Positions 11,615-21,500 of a stretch of DNA of 64,000 bases are shown piece after piece. The stretch covers positions 310,001-374,000 of the forward strand of contig VLTN01000011.1 in NCBI GenBank assembly GCA_008330645.1, read 5' to 3'. The stretch comes from Cafeteria roenbergensis. Its lineage: Eukaryota; Sar; Bigyra; Bicosoecida; Cafeteriaceae. Made by a program: the position numbers and the translations under genes. Positions within the stretch are counted from its first letter, which is position 1; the number at the start of each line of letters is the position of its first letter. The notes below the pieces were generated by a model. It was not told the origin of the DNA and searched no databases. It worked only from the letters and a program-made list of their open reading frames with translations.

Positions 11615-13796
11615 ATCCACTACTGAACCTCAAGAAGATCCTGCCGATGGCCAAAGGCACGAGGGCGAGGCAGCTGGAGAGAAGAAACAGGATTGCGAGG
11701 TGCCGGCCGACACACCGAGCGAGCAGCTTGTGGGTCAGACGGAGGAGACGGGAGCAGAAGGCCACACGGCGCTCCACGCTGCCGAGGCACAGCAGGGCGA
11801 CCCCGGCCGCGCGGAAGATGCTTCCGGGACGGCAGCCTCGGGTGCGCAGCCGACGGACAACCCGTTCCTGCCTCCGACGCTCGACAAGCAGGTCGTCAGC
11901 CAGCCCGAGGAGCCGCTGCCGAGCCCGCCCGAGCAGAGCGACGACGCCGCAGACGAGACCCAGGCCGGTGGCGGGACCCCCACAGAGGGCGGCGAGAGCG
12001 CGCCAGCAGCTTCCGGGCTGCTGCCCCCTCCCGCAGGCCTGATGCCGTCGAGATCCGGCCGAGGGTCCCGAGGCGGCCGCCGGCGCAAGCCCTCCAAGCG
12101 GCCTGGGTCGGCCAACTTGCCGCCTGGCCTCGTGCCCGGGTTCGGAACGCCTTTCGGCCAGCCCACGCCCGAGCCCGAGCCCGAGCCGCAGCCCGACCAC
12201 GAGCCCGGCCAGCCCGCCGCTGCCTCTTCTGCTGACGGCGTGGCGCCGGAGCTCCAGCACCAGCCCGACGAAACGGGCAAGCAGGAACCCACGGGAGGGG
12301 CGGAGGGCCTGCCCCCCCCTCCGTTCATGCGAGTGTCGCCCGGTGGCAAGCCGGAGCCCACAGCGCAGCCGGATGGCGCAGAGCCTGCGCCCGAGGAGGT
12401 GCCAGACAGCGCGCTGCCGCTCGGCGAGGCGCCCGTCGACGCAGAGGCCCCCGCCTCGCAGGCGCCTGCCGGTGAGCCTGCCGCGGAGCCCGGCGAGGTC
12501 CCCGATTCGAGTCACACGACCGACCCGTCAGCACGCGGCGTTGATGCCGCCGACGGAGACGGCGGCGCAGCGGGTGATGCCATCGCTGCAAGCGCCGTAG
12601 CCGAGACGGGCGTTGACGAAACAGCTCGCGGTGACGCCGCCGAATCCGGCGCCGACACGCCCAGTCCAACAGACGTGCAAGCGGATAACCCCTCCGGGCA
12701 CACCGAGCAGCCGGAGGACGCTCCCAATGGAGCCGAGGACGAGTCGGGTGCGACGCCAACGGGCGACGACGCCACCTCGGGCGAGCCCCAGACCGCCCCG
12801 CCTGCGTTCACAGCGGCCGCTCCCCCCCCGCGCTCCCGCGGGGGCAGGGCTGGGAGGCGAAAGCCGCCCCGCCACCGGCCAGCCATCGGAGCCGCATTCG
12901 GCGCCGCACCTTCTCCTTGGGCCAAGCCCGCGCGCGACGCACAAGCCCCGGCGGACAGCAGCGACCCTGCCCAAGAGGCCAAGCCGGACTCGCCTCAGCG
13001 CAAGGCCCACCTGGCCGCGATGTCGGTTGGCCGCATCGCGCCCGAAGACCCCAACGCATCGTCGGCATCGCCCATCGTCGAGGCCTCCGCCGAGGACGAC
13101 GCGTCTGGTGCAGCGGGCTCCGCGCCCCCGCCCGCCTCGGCTGCTGCCGATGGCGCGTCGGAGGAAGACGGGTCCGCTGCCAAGGCGGCGTTCTGGTCCA
13201 CCATGCAGTCGAGCGGCAAGGAGGAGCTCTCTCGCCACCTCAAGGACAAGGAGCCGCCCAAGCCCAAGCAGGCTCCCGGCATGCTCGCGTCGATCTTCGG
13301 TCGCAGGAAGGACCCGCTCGTTGACCCGGACTCGGACGAGGAGGACGAGGCGCAAGGTCCCACTCTCGATCCCACGATGGGGCCGCCTCGGCTGCCTGGC
13401 ATGGACGCGCCCTCGGGCGAGGCGGCTGTGCCGCCAGGCGTAAACCCCTTTGCTGCCACGTCCGGAAAGCGGGGAAGGGGCAAGGCCAAGCGCATCAACC
13501 GGTTCGTTGCATCCGCGCCCTCTGGCGCAGGCGGACCCGCGCCGCCCTCAGCAGGCCCGCCTGCGTCGACAGCGATGCCTCTGACGGCAGCCGCTGCGCC
13601 ACCCAAGCCCATGGCCACGTTCAACCCCGCGACGTTCGCCCCGCCTCCCGAGCAGGCGGAGGCCTCGCACGCTGGCGACGCCACTGCGGAGTCCAGCATT
13701 GACGCTGCCGACTTGGCCCAGTACTTCCCCACCATGGACTCGGTCTCGCAGTCCTTCATCTATGAGGGCGAAGACTCGGGCGACGACGAGTACTGA
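144..13796 (+). CDS. Giant Ala/Glu-rich coiled-coil protein with three internal tandem repeats (5' partial)
   Basis: The frame is open from the left edge to the TGA at 13794-13796, about 4,550 codons. Codons before 144 do not look coding and contain no ATG; the first in-frame ATG lies near 680. A CTGAC followed by TCCCTCGCAG at 134-143 makes a 3' splice site at 144 likely, so the true start is upstream of the window. Order of parts: Ala/Glu/Arg coiled coil with short breaks to about 8200; a Ser/Arg/Pro-rich linker; an acidic 11-residue repeat (9711-10865); a compact Trp-rich segment (about 10916-11220); a poly-Ala tract; then a Pro/Glu-rich tail with basic patches (GRGSRGGRRRKPSKR, RGGRAGRRKPPRHR) and a conserved-looking end around GKRGRGKAKRINRFV. 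Probably a long scaffold or tether such as a golgin or centrosome/basal-body protein, but this is inferred from shape only. The last basic motifs faintly recall Sec16-type tails; I do not assign it. Very sure it is coding, unsure of function and of the start. Confidence 0.8.
2151..3008 (+). repeat. 159-bp tandem repeat, about 5.4 units, coding
   Basis: Units start at 2151, 2310, 2469, 2628, 2787 and 2946, exactly 159 bp (53 codons) apart. Each encodes Ala/Glu coiled coil ending in a GGASELLERV break. Units fall into two sequence subtypes: the first two share GCGGAAGCTGCTGATCGCG, the later ones GCAGAGGCTGCCGATCGCG. This suggests recent stepwise duplication. 53 equals six heptads plus one 11-residue turn, so each insertion keeps coiled-coil register. 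Confidence 0.95.
6511..6810 (+). repeat. 33-bp tandem repeat, nine units, encoding an 11-residue helical repeat
   Basis: Nine head-to-tail units encode RREGEAAVEEA, differing only at a few synonymous sites (for example GTCGAG/GTTGAG and CGCGAG/CGTGAG). Eleven residues with alternating basic and acidic charge is a hendecad, a known coiled-coil periodicity. The low divergence suggests recent expansion. Confidence 0.95.
9711..10865 (+). repeat. 33-bp minisatellite, exactly 35 units, encoding an acidic 11-residue repeat
   Basis: Thirty-five uninterrupted units encode G-G/V-D-E/D-D-A-V-E-P-E-A. DDD variants occur only among the first eight or so units. GV and GG units strictly alternate over much of 10441-10730, forming a 66-bp higher-order unit. 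With Pro and Gly in every unit it is probably an extended acidic spacer, not a coiled coil. Confidence 0.97.
11523..11612 (+). repeat. (GCT)30 microsatellite encoding poly-alanine
   Basis: Thirty pure GCT codons followed by one GCA make a 31-residue alanine run. Read as DNA this is a perfect CTG/CAG triplet repeat, a class prone to length change. No interruptions are seen. Confidence 0.97.
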
Positions 13797-14052
13797 GCTG
13801 TTGCAAGGGGCGCGCGCGGCTCGGGTCGGGGCTGACGCCGCTCTGTGTGTATTGATGCCATTTCGCCAGTTCGCGCATTCCCGGCCCTCGCTTCGTGTCG
13901 CGTGCGTGTGGCCAGAGTCGCCCTCTTTGAACACGACAACGGCCCCATTGGGGGAGCCGCGGCGTCACGCACTTCACGCAGACATGCACAATTGTCTCTC
14001 GCACCACGCAGGCACACGGGGAGGGCCGCGGCCCTCGCCAGCCGCGGCGCGG

Positions 14053-14313
14053 TCATCGGAAGTCAAGCAACAGCCCAGCAGTCACGACCTCGACGTCCTC
14101 GGTGGTGACAACGAGCCCCTCGTCAGACCGCCCTTCGTCCCTGGCGCGCTCGGCCGCGCGCGCGAGGCTGCGCCGAGCCAGCTCGCGGGTGAACATCTCG
14201 AGCGCCGCTGCTGCCGCTGGCCCGGCCGCTTTGCTGATCTTCGGGGCGCGCCCTCCCGAGCTCTGGAGGTGCTGAACCATGAGGTCCTGGACGGCCGACG
14301 GCCGGAAGGCCAT
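14053..14313 (-). CDS. CENPX: Centromere protein X / MHF2 (histone-fold)
   Basis: Single-exon gene of 86 residues, ATG at 14313, TGA at 14053-14055. CENP-X (MHF2) pairs with CENP-S (MHF1) in a histone-fold tetramer that binds DNA at kinetochores and recruits the FANCM/Mph1 helicase to damaged forks. Length matches the family (about 80 residues). Features seen: an N-terminal helix (SAVQDLMVQHLQ), the PKISKAA segment, a long central helix (EMFTRELARRSLARAAERA), the VTTEDVEVV element that aligns with the V-DVDQLEKV stretch of animal CENP-X, and the typical ending GLLLDF. It diverges from RRN3 with about 150 bp between start codons. Family assignment is by recall of the pattern; a CENP-S gene is not in this window. 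Confidence 0.85.
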   Translation of the reverse strand: MAFRPSAVQDLMVQHLQSSGGRAPKISKAAGPAAAAALEMFTRELARRSLARAAERARDEGRSDEGLVVTTEDVEVVTAGLLLDFR

Positions 14314-14464
14314 GCCGAGAGCGCGGGGGCCTGCGCCGCAAGTTCGAACTGCCGCAATCGCGCAAGTGTCCCGCGCAATGCGTCAGGGTTCCGCGGGCTC
14401 TGCCACGGCAAGTTGTCGCGGCCCGATTCTGCAGCCGGCCACTCGCGTGGCCGCAGACGCATGC
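14314..14464. promoter_or_regulatory. Probable shared promoter, CENPX / RRN3
   Basis: This 151-bp gap separates the start codons of two divergent genes. It has no TATA-like element. Two near-copies of CGCGCAA (in ATCGCGCAAGTG and CCGCGCAATGCG) are visible. The assignment rests on geometry alone. An upstream ATG at 14279 in the RRN3 frame would overlap CENPX and is less likely to be used. Confidence 0.45.
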
Positions 14465-17400
14465 ATGGCCGTCTCCGCTGCAGCGGAGCATGAGGCGAGC
14501 GTGAAAAAACTGGCCGTCACGGTGCAGAACGCGTTGCGTCTGGCTCTGACCGTGAGTTGGGGCGCGCGTTTGCCTCAGTTGTGTGGTGCTGGCACTGAGA
14601 TATTGCTTCCGTGCACGGCTGCCTGGCCTGCTGCTGCGGAAGCCGCTCGCGCAGGGTGCCATTGTCGCCGTTTACAGCACCGGCTTGTCCCCGATTGCCC
14701 CGCTCCCGGCTGTCCGCAGGGGAACCGGCGCCAGTTCGAAGTGCTCTGCGGTTCAGTCGAGACAGCCACGGCCGACACGGCCCCAGGCTTGTTCCGGGCG
14801 CTCGCAGCCAACGGGGCTCTGATTGCACGGCACAGTGGCGACTTGTCGGGCCTGCTCGCAGCCGTGGCAGGCTTCCGCATCGATGGCCTTGATCCGGACC
14901 ACCCGGTCGTCCAGCCCTTTGCGGAGCTCGTCTGCAGCATTGCCAGCGCCAACGCGGCGCTTCTCCCAGACTTTTTTGCGGCCCTGGCCGAGCAGATGCT
15001 GCCCCCGGACGAGGAGGAGTCGCCCGCCGACGCGTGGGCTCGGCAGTCGCAGCCCCGCGCGTCTCCCGCGCCCGTTGATGCCGCAGCCGGCACTGGGGCG
15101 GCTGGCTCAGCTCCGGGTGCCCCCGGCCAGGACGAAAAGTCCGCAGCCGCTCACGTGGACCTGGACCGGGCCGCGCTGCCCTCTGCTGCTCTCGTCACGG
15201 TGGTGCACGCGCTGCTCCGGGCCGTGCCGACAGGGCTTCCGTCGCTCTACAAGGCCCTGGCTTCCGCCCACCCGCACCACACTCGGAGCAGGGCGTACCA
15301 CGAGCGCTTCGGCGCCAGCCTCCTGCTCCTTGGCCGCAAGCTTCCCGCTGTTGAGGACCGGGTGGTGGCTTCAATCCTGGCTCGAGTGGTCGATATCGAC
15401 GTGATGGTGCGAGCGGGCATGGAGGCGTCCGATGCGGCTCAGGCGCTTGCCGAGCGGCTCGTCGCGCAGGAGGCCGCTGCCGAGTCGGACAAGGCCCGGA
15501 GCGAGCTTCGGGACCGGCGTGTGGCCTCTGAGAACGAGGCCCGCGACCAGCTGGCCAGGGTGCGGCCGGCGGCTGACAGCCTCGACGCGCTGATGGAGCT
15601 GCTGTTCCAGCACTGCGACAGGCAGCTCGGCACCGAGCCGGTGGGGTGGCCAGACGACGCCGGCATGGCGGGCGCGCAGTCGGCGCTGGAGAGCTCCAGG
15701 CAGGGGGACGACAGCAGCTCTGGCAGCGGCTCCTCCTCCTCCTCCTCGTCGGCGTCATCAGCATCCTCGTCGGCCGCTGGGTCCAGCGTCCCCGCGACGC
15801 GCTCCGGGGTGGGCAGCGAGGACGGCGGCCTCAGTGCCGTGCCGGGGTGGGCAGCCCTGCGCGACCGGCGGCGCAAGCACATGCTCGCTCTCCTGCTCAG
15901 CTCCTTCGAGCACGCCATGCTGCCCGCCCGCCCGCGCTTCACCCACTTCCTACTCCTCTTCGTCTGCCGCCTGGGCCCCGACCTGGCCGACGCGCTGGTC
16001 GGCCGGCTCATCAATACCATCAGGAGCCCGACGTCGCCCTCGGTCCAGCGGGCCAGCTGCGCAGCCTACGCCGGCGGCTTTCTGGCCAGAGCCGCCTACC
16101 TCCACCACACCACCGTCCGGTCGGCCCTCTTCTTCCTCGTCGCGTGGGCGCGCCGGCACCTGCACGTCACCGACGCGGCGCCCTCAGCCAGCCCGGACGG
16201 CGGCGCCTTGCTGCCTCGCCGGCTCACCCCGCTCTCCTCCCTCCACGGCGCCGCTCACAGGGAGCGCACAGCCTTCTACGCCGTCGTGCAGGCGTGCCTC
16301 TACGTCGTGTGCTTCCGCGCCCGCGCGCTGGTGTCGACCCCCCACGGCAGGTCCTTCCTGGCCTCGCTGGGCTGGGAGGAGCTGCTCCTGTCAGCTGCGG
16401 ACCCGTTGCACCACTGCGTCACCTCCGTCTCCTCAGAGTTCGCGCGCGTGGCCATGGTGCTCCGGCTCGTCTCCCGCCGGTCGCACGCATGGCCCATCCT
16501 CCGCCGCGTCGCTCGCGGGCAGTGGGCAGCGAACCAGCCGGCAGAGGCCCAGCTCCTCATCCAGCTCGTCCCCGCGGCCGTGCAGGCGAAGAATGGCACC
16601 GAGCCTCGCGCGGCCGGCGCCCCCACTGCCGGGGCTGGCAAGCCGGCGGGGAGCAGGGCGGCCGCCCCGTCCCTGCCCCAGCGAGGGGCGTCCTCCGTGT
16701 CTAAGCCGGCTGCGGGGGCGTCGGCCTCCGCGGCGCGGGGCCTGCTCCGCGCCGCCGCTTCGACCATTGCAACCCCCGGGGGCCTGGCCGCGGCCAAGGC
16801 GGCACAAGTCCGTCGCGAGGCCGCGGTCCGCGAGAGCGCGTTCCGCATGGCAGGCTCCGGGCGACACTCCGTGGGGGGTGGCGCCGGGCACGGTGGGGCT
16901 GGTCCGGGGGGTGCGCCCGGGCGCACGCCCGGGGCAGGCGCGGAGTCCGGGACGCCGGAGGGCCTCCGCCAGACGCAGTCGTTCTTCCCGCTGGACCCGT
17001 ACCTGCTGGCTCGGTCGGCGCGGTTCGTTGGGCGGCTCTTCTGCGAGTGGGGAGATGTGGCGCTGGGGGCGGGCGTTCGGTGGCGCACGGTGCGCGCAGC
17101 TGACGCGATGGCCGCTGCAGGGGATGAGAGCGGGGCATGGGAGGCGCTCGGGGACGGCGATGAGGCCGACGACGAGGAGGTGGAGGAGCGGGGGGGCAGG
17201 GCGACTGAGGCGGCCGGTCGCGGCGCAGAGGACGACGGCGACAGCGACGAAGCGGCCAGCGACGCCTCTCAAGGGGGCGCCTCGTCTGGCCCCGCCGGCT
17301 CTGCTGCGAGCAGCCACCGGAGCGCCAACGGCGGCCACGCTTCCCGGGTGTCAGTGGCGCAGAGCCACGTGCTGTCGGCTGTCATGGCGCGTGCGATGGC

Positions 17401-18259
17401 AGGCGCCAAGGGTATGGACAGGCGCATGCGCGGTCTGACCGGCACGGAGACTGACTACCGCGCGGCTGTGGAGGCGCGGCGGGCGAACATGGGGGGCCTG
17501 GAGGAGGGCTTTGGCGCGCTGGGGCTGACCCAGGCGCGGTCGGAGGCTGCCTTGGAGAGCGAGGCGGGCGGCATGGGACAGGTGGCTGCAGCCGGGGCGG
17601 CTGTCGTGAGGGAGGACCCATCTGCGCTCTACGGGAGCGAGGCTAGCAGCAGCAGCGAGGAGGAGGAGGAGGAGGAGGAGGAGGAAGACGAAGACGACGA
17701 GGATGAGGAGGACGATGGCGAGGGTGCTGCGGCCGAGGAGAACAGCCACGCCGAGGGCAGAGGCGGGCGCGGACGCGCGAGGCGGGGCCGATCCGCCTCT
17801 GGACACGGGCGGAGCGGCTCGGAGGCCGAGGAAGACGGCAGCGAGAGCGATTCAAGCGTCGCTGCGGCTTCCAGCCTCGGAAAGCCGCTTCGCAGCGCGC
17901 TGCGACGCAGCAAGCAGGCGCGCCACGCCGCGCGCGAGGCGATCCGTGCCCTGGCAGATAGGCGGCCGCGAAAGCGTGGCCGCGACGAGTTTGACGACGA
18001 CGACGAGGTCGGTGGCTTCGAGGAGCTGACAGCTGTCCGTGAGCTGTCCGACGAGGGCGGGAGCGGTTCCTCGTCCAGCTCCAGCTCGGGCTCCGAGTCG
18101 GACTCGGACTCCGATTCAGACTCCGACTCTGATTCCGACTCTGATGCGCCGGACCCGCTCTCGCTGACAGTCATGGAGCAGGTCGTGGTGAGCGGCAAGG
18201 GCATCAGCATCCGCGGCGGCGCTAAGCGCGTGCGGATTTCTGAACCGGGTGACCGGTGA
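14465..18259 (+). CDS. RRN3: RNA polymerase I initiation factor RRN3 / TIF-IA, with acidic C-terminal extension
   Basis: Exons 14465-14551 and 14720-18259; intron GTGAGT...CCGCAG of 168 bp, phase 0; product 1208 residues. RRN3 bridges Pol I to the rDNA promoter factors and is the growth-regulated step of rRNA synthesis. Splicing joins ALRLALT to GNRRQFEVL, matching the KYKKGETNDFELL region of animal RRN3. The HEAT-repeat core is clear: RFTHFLLLFVCRLGPDLAD, SVQRASCAAYAGGFLARAAY, FYAVVQACLYVVCFRARAL, and later QSFFPLDPYLLARS. Human RRN3 is about 650 residues. The excess is a Ser-rich insert near 15710-15790 and a long tail with Glu/Asp runs (17650-17720), basic patches and Ser-Asp repeats (about 18095-18150). 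The intron is a multiple of three without a stop, so retention would insert 56 residues. The start at 14465 avoids overlap with CENPX; upstream in-frame ATGs exist. Confidence 0.9.
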   Translation: MAVSAAAEHEASVKKLAVTVQNALRLALTVSWGARLPQLCGAGTEILLPCTAAWPAAAEAARAGCHCRRLQHRLVPDCPAPGCPQGNRRQFEVLCGSVETATADTAPGLFRALAANGALIARHSGDLSGLLAAVAGFRIDGLDPDHPVVQPFAELVCSIASANAALLPDFFAALAEQMLPPDEEESPADAWARQSQPRASPAPVDAAAGTGAAGSAPGAPGQDEKSAAAHVDLDRAALPSAALVTVVHALLRAVPTGLPSLYKALASAHPHHTRSRAYHERFGASLLLLGRKLPAVEDRVVASILARVVDIDVMVRAGMEASDAAQALAERLVAQEAAAESDKARSELRDRRVASENEARDQLARVRPAADSLDALMELLFQHCDRQLGTEPVGWPDDAGMAGAQSALESSRQGDDSSSGSGSSSSSSSASSASSSAAGSSVPATRSGVGSEDGGLSAVPGWAALRDRRRKHMLALLLSSFEHAMLPARPRFTHFLLLFVCRLGPDLADALVGRLINTIRSPTSPSVQRASCAAYAGGFLARAAYLHHTTVRSALFFLVAWARRHLHVTDAAPSASPDGGALLPRRLTPLSSLHGAAHRERTAFYAVVQACLYVVCFRARALVSTPHGRSFLASLGWEELLLSAADPLHHCVTSVSSEFARVAMVLRLVSRRSHAWPILRRVARGQWAANQPAEAQLLIQLVPAAVQAKNGTEPRAAGAPTAGAGKPAGSRAAAPSLPQRGASSVSKPAAGASASAARGLLRAAASTIATPGGLAAAKAAQVRREAAVRESAFRMAGSGRHSVGGGAGHGGAGPGGAPGRTPGAGAESGTPEGLRQTQSFFPLDPYLLARSARFVGRLFCEWGDVALGAGVRWRTVRAADAMAAAGDESGAWEALGDGDEADDEEVEERGGRATEAAGRGAEDDGDSDEAASDASQGGASSGPAGSAASSHRSANGGHASRVSVAQSHVLSAVMARAMAGAKGMDRRMRGLTGTETDYRAAVEARRANMGGLEEGFGALGLTQARSEAALESEAGGMGQVAAAGAAVVREDPSALYGSEASSSSEEEEEEEEEEDEDDEDEEDDGEGAAAEENSHAEGRGGRGRARRGRSASGHGRSGSEAEEDGSESDSSVAAASSLGKPLRSALRRSKQARHAAREAIRALADRRPRKRGRDEFDDDDEVGGFEELTAVRELSDEGGSGSSSSSSSGSESDSDSDSDSDSDSDSDAPDPLSLTVMEQVVVSGKGISIRGGAKRVRISEPGDR

Positions 18260-18530
18260 TTGCCTGCTGGGTGCCGCATCCGCGCGCGTTGCGAACCCTG
18301 GGCGCTTGTCTGGCAACGAAGCCGTGCTGGCGATAGCCAATGCTCCTGCTTGGGGCGGCGCATTCCAGGCCCACTCACACGCACATTCCCTCTCTCCCAC
18401 GCAGACAGACAGACAGACAGACACACTTGCGCGCGCACCCGCGTGCACACGCTCGAGGGCAACGCCGCACTCCATTCAGCGAACCCCCCCAGCGCGACCA
18501 GCAGGCGTGGCGAAAGACCTGACGATGCGA
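18260..18530. other. Convergent intergenic region with (CAGA)n microsatellite
   Basis: The gap lies between the stops of RRN3 and the coiled-coil gene. It holds about six CAGA units at 18402-18424, followed by an alternating purine-pyrimidine stretch (GCGCGCACCCGCGTGCACACG). No gene is seen; both 3' UTRs must lie here. Confidence 0.7.
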
Positions 18531-21500
18531 TCAGCGGCGGCTGCCTCGCGCGGCGGCGCGCGCGCGCGCCAGCTCACGCCGCAGCGCGGCAGCGCTGGCC
18601 ATCTCTGCGGTGGAGCGGCGGCCGGACGGTGAGGAGCGACCCGACGATCCGTAAGCGGCCTCGCGCACGGGCGACGGGTCAGCCGACGACGCGGCCGCGG
18701 CCCGGGCCCTGCCGCGGCGTGTCGGGCTGACGTGGCTGTGCTTGGCCCACTTCCCCACTGCCCCGGCCAGGGCGGACCTGTCCTCCGGGGAGAGCGCGCG
18801 CTTGGTGGGCCCGCGCTGCTCCCACCGGCTGCTCCGCTGCCGCGCGGAGTAGGCGCCCTCGTCCTCTTCCGAGTCGTCGTGCTGGGGCTCCCTGCTGAAT
18901 CCAGAGGACGCGCCAAGGGAGCCGCTGGTGAGCCCCGACCGGTCGGCCCGCCGCCGGGAGAGGCCAGACGTGCTTGCCGCGCCTCCCGCGCCACCGTGGC
19001 CCCGCTCCCACCGCACCCTCGAGCGCGTGGTGGCTGGCTCCCCGGCGAGCTCGTCGAACTCGTCGCTGGCGGCCTTGGCCGCCTCAGCCTGCCTCAGCCG
19101 AGACTGCAGCGCCGCCACCTCGCCCTCCAGCGCGGCGGCGCGAGCTTCGGCCTCCTCCCTCGCGCTCCGCAGCAGCCCGACCCTGCGCCCGGCGTGGGCG
19201 CGAGCGCGCTCTGCGCCGGCCGCCGCCTTGGCAAGCACGCGCTCGGCCTCGCCCGCGCTGCGCTCCGTGCCGTGCAGAGCCGAGGCAAGGGTGCGCACTT
19301 CGCTTGCCAGGGCGTCCGCCCGCGCCTCGGCCTCCTCCCGCGACCGGATCGCCTCCTCTGCCTCCTTGGCGGCGCGCTCAGCGCGCCGCTGCGCCTCCGC
19401 CGCCTCGGCGCGCGCGCGCTCCGCCTCGGCCTTGGCCCTGCCGGTGCGAAACTTTGCCCCCTCGGCCTGGGACTCGCGAACCTTCCGCTCGGCCATCTCG
19501 AGCCGGCGACGAAGCGCCGTCGCCTCCTCCCGCAGCCGCTCGCACTCCGCCTCCGCCTCCGTCTGCGCGGCCGCGGCCGTCTTGGCGCGAGCCGCTCCGG
19601 CCTCCGCCTCGCTCAGCTCGCGCCTCGCTCGCTCAGCGTCCCGAGCCTCCGTCCGTGTCTGGGCCTTTGCAGCCTTCACCTCCAGCCGCAGCCGCTCCAC
19701 CTCCTCCTCCAGCACGGCAATGCGCTTCCGCGACTCGGACTCCCGCCGCACCGCCAGCATCTCCTTGCCCGCCGCGAGCCGAGACTCCCGCTCCAGCTCG
19801 TCCGACAGCCCGGTCCCAGCCTCCCGCGAGGCCTCGGACAGCCGGAGCGCCTGCTCCAGCGCCGTGGCGCGCGCCCTCGCCGTCTCCGCCTCCTCATGGC
19901 GCTCGCGGAGGGCCCTCTTCATGCGGGCAACGTCCCTCGCCGTGTCCGCCTCTCGCGCCTCCAGCTCCGCCACGCGCTCGCTCGCCGCTGCCGCGTCCGC
20001 TTCAGCCTCCCTCACGGCCTGGGTCGCCTCCGCGAGCCTCGACTTGACTCGGTCGAGCTCCAGCTCCGCCTCGCGCCGCCTCTCCGCGGCCTGCCCCGAC
20101 CGGCGCGTCGACGCGTCGAGCGCCTCCGACACCTCCTCCAGCCGCCGCCGCATCGCCTCCACGTCGGCCTCGGCCTCCTCGCGAGCCTGCTCCCCGCGGG
20201 CGGTTTCGCGGCGAGCCATGGCCTCCGCCTCCTGCGCCCGGGTGGTGGCCTCCGCCTGCGCCTTGCGCGCCGCCAGCTCCCGGGAGGCGGCGCTGCCGGC
20301 ATCGGCCTCGGCCCGCTTGCGTGCCTGCTCCAGCTCGGCGCTCAGGCTCTCCGCACGCGCGGTCACTTCGCGCAGAGCCGCGCGAAGAGACTCGCCGTTG
20401 CCCTTGGCCTCCTCCAGCGCCGCCCGCATCTCGCTCGTCTCCTCCGCGGCACTGGCGGCCTCCTCCTCGGCCTGCGCCGCGCGCCGATCTGCCGCCTCGG
20501 CCCTGGCCGCTGCCTCCGCCCGCGCCCCCTCCGCCTGCTCCGCCGCTGCGGTGCTCTTCTCCGCCTCGGCCTGCGCGCGCGCCGCAGCCTCCTCTGCGTC
20601 GTTGCGTGCCTCCGCCTCCTGACGAGCCTCCTCCTCGGCCTCCGCGATCAGCTGATCGGCCTCCTCGCGCGCCCGCCGAGCGCGCTCCTCCGCCGAGCGG
20701 GCGGCCTCCTCCGCCGCCTCTGCACGGGCCCGTTCCTGCCCCGCGACCGCCGTGGCCTTGGCGGCGGTGGTTGCCGCCTCCATCGCCTCCCTCTCGGCAT
20801 CGGCGGCGCGGCGCTCGGCTGCCGCCCTCGCCTCGCCCTCGACCCTGCTGGCATCTGCGCTCTCGGCCTCGGCTGTCCGTGCCCGCATTGCCTCGGCGCG
20901 GGCGGCCCGGCACTCCGCCTCCGCCTCCTCTGCCTCCTCCAGCGCCCGCCGCCGCGCCGTCTGCGCCGTGGCGGCCTCCTCCCGCGCCCCGGTGGCGTCC
21001 TCCCGCGCCTCCGCGGCCTCCGCCTCGGCGGCCTCCGCCCGGCGCTGCAGCGTCGACAGCCGAGCCTCCAGCTCCGCCACCTCCTCCTCGTGGCTGGCCT
21101 TGGCTGCCGCCCTCGCCTCCGCGGCCTCCGCCTCGGCTTGCTCCAGCGCCGTGGCGCGGGCGGTCGCCGCCGCCTCGGCGGCCTTGTCCTCGCCCTCCTC
21201 CTTCGCTGCCTCCACGCGCGCCTGCGCCAGCGCCATCTCCTCCTCCGCTGCCGCCGCGTCCTCGGCAGAGCGTTTCGCGTCCGCCTCGGCCCTCTCAGCG
21301 CGGTCACGGGCAACAGCCGCCTCCTCCTCCGCGGCCGCGGCGCGGGCCTCAGCCGTCTCCCGGGCGCGCCGCTCACGCGCCACAGACTCGGCCAGCCTTC
21401 GCTGCACCACCGAGGCGTCGGTAGAGCCCTGCTCCGCCGCCTCGAGCCGCTGGCGAGCGACGGCAAGCTCGCCTCGAAGGCGAGCCACTTCGACAGCGTC

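Noticed and set aside
11056-11620. Poly-Gln or poly-Leu proteins over the triplet repeat
   Set aside because: They are other-frame readings of (GCT)30. The alanine frame is the one continuous with the large gene.
14279-14464. RRN3 start at the first in-frame ATG (14279)
   Set aside because: It would overlap the CENPX start codon region by 35 bp, and the added residues show no similarity to RRN3. ATG 14465 sits just before the conserved part.
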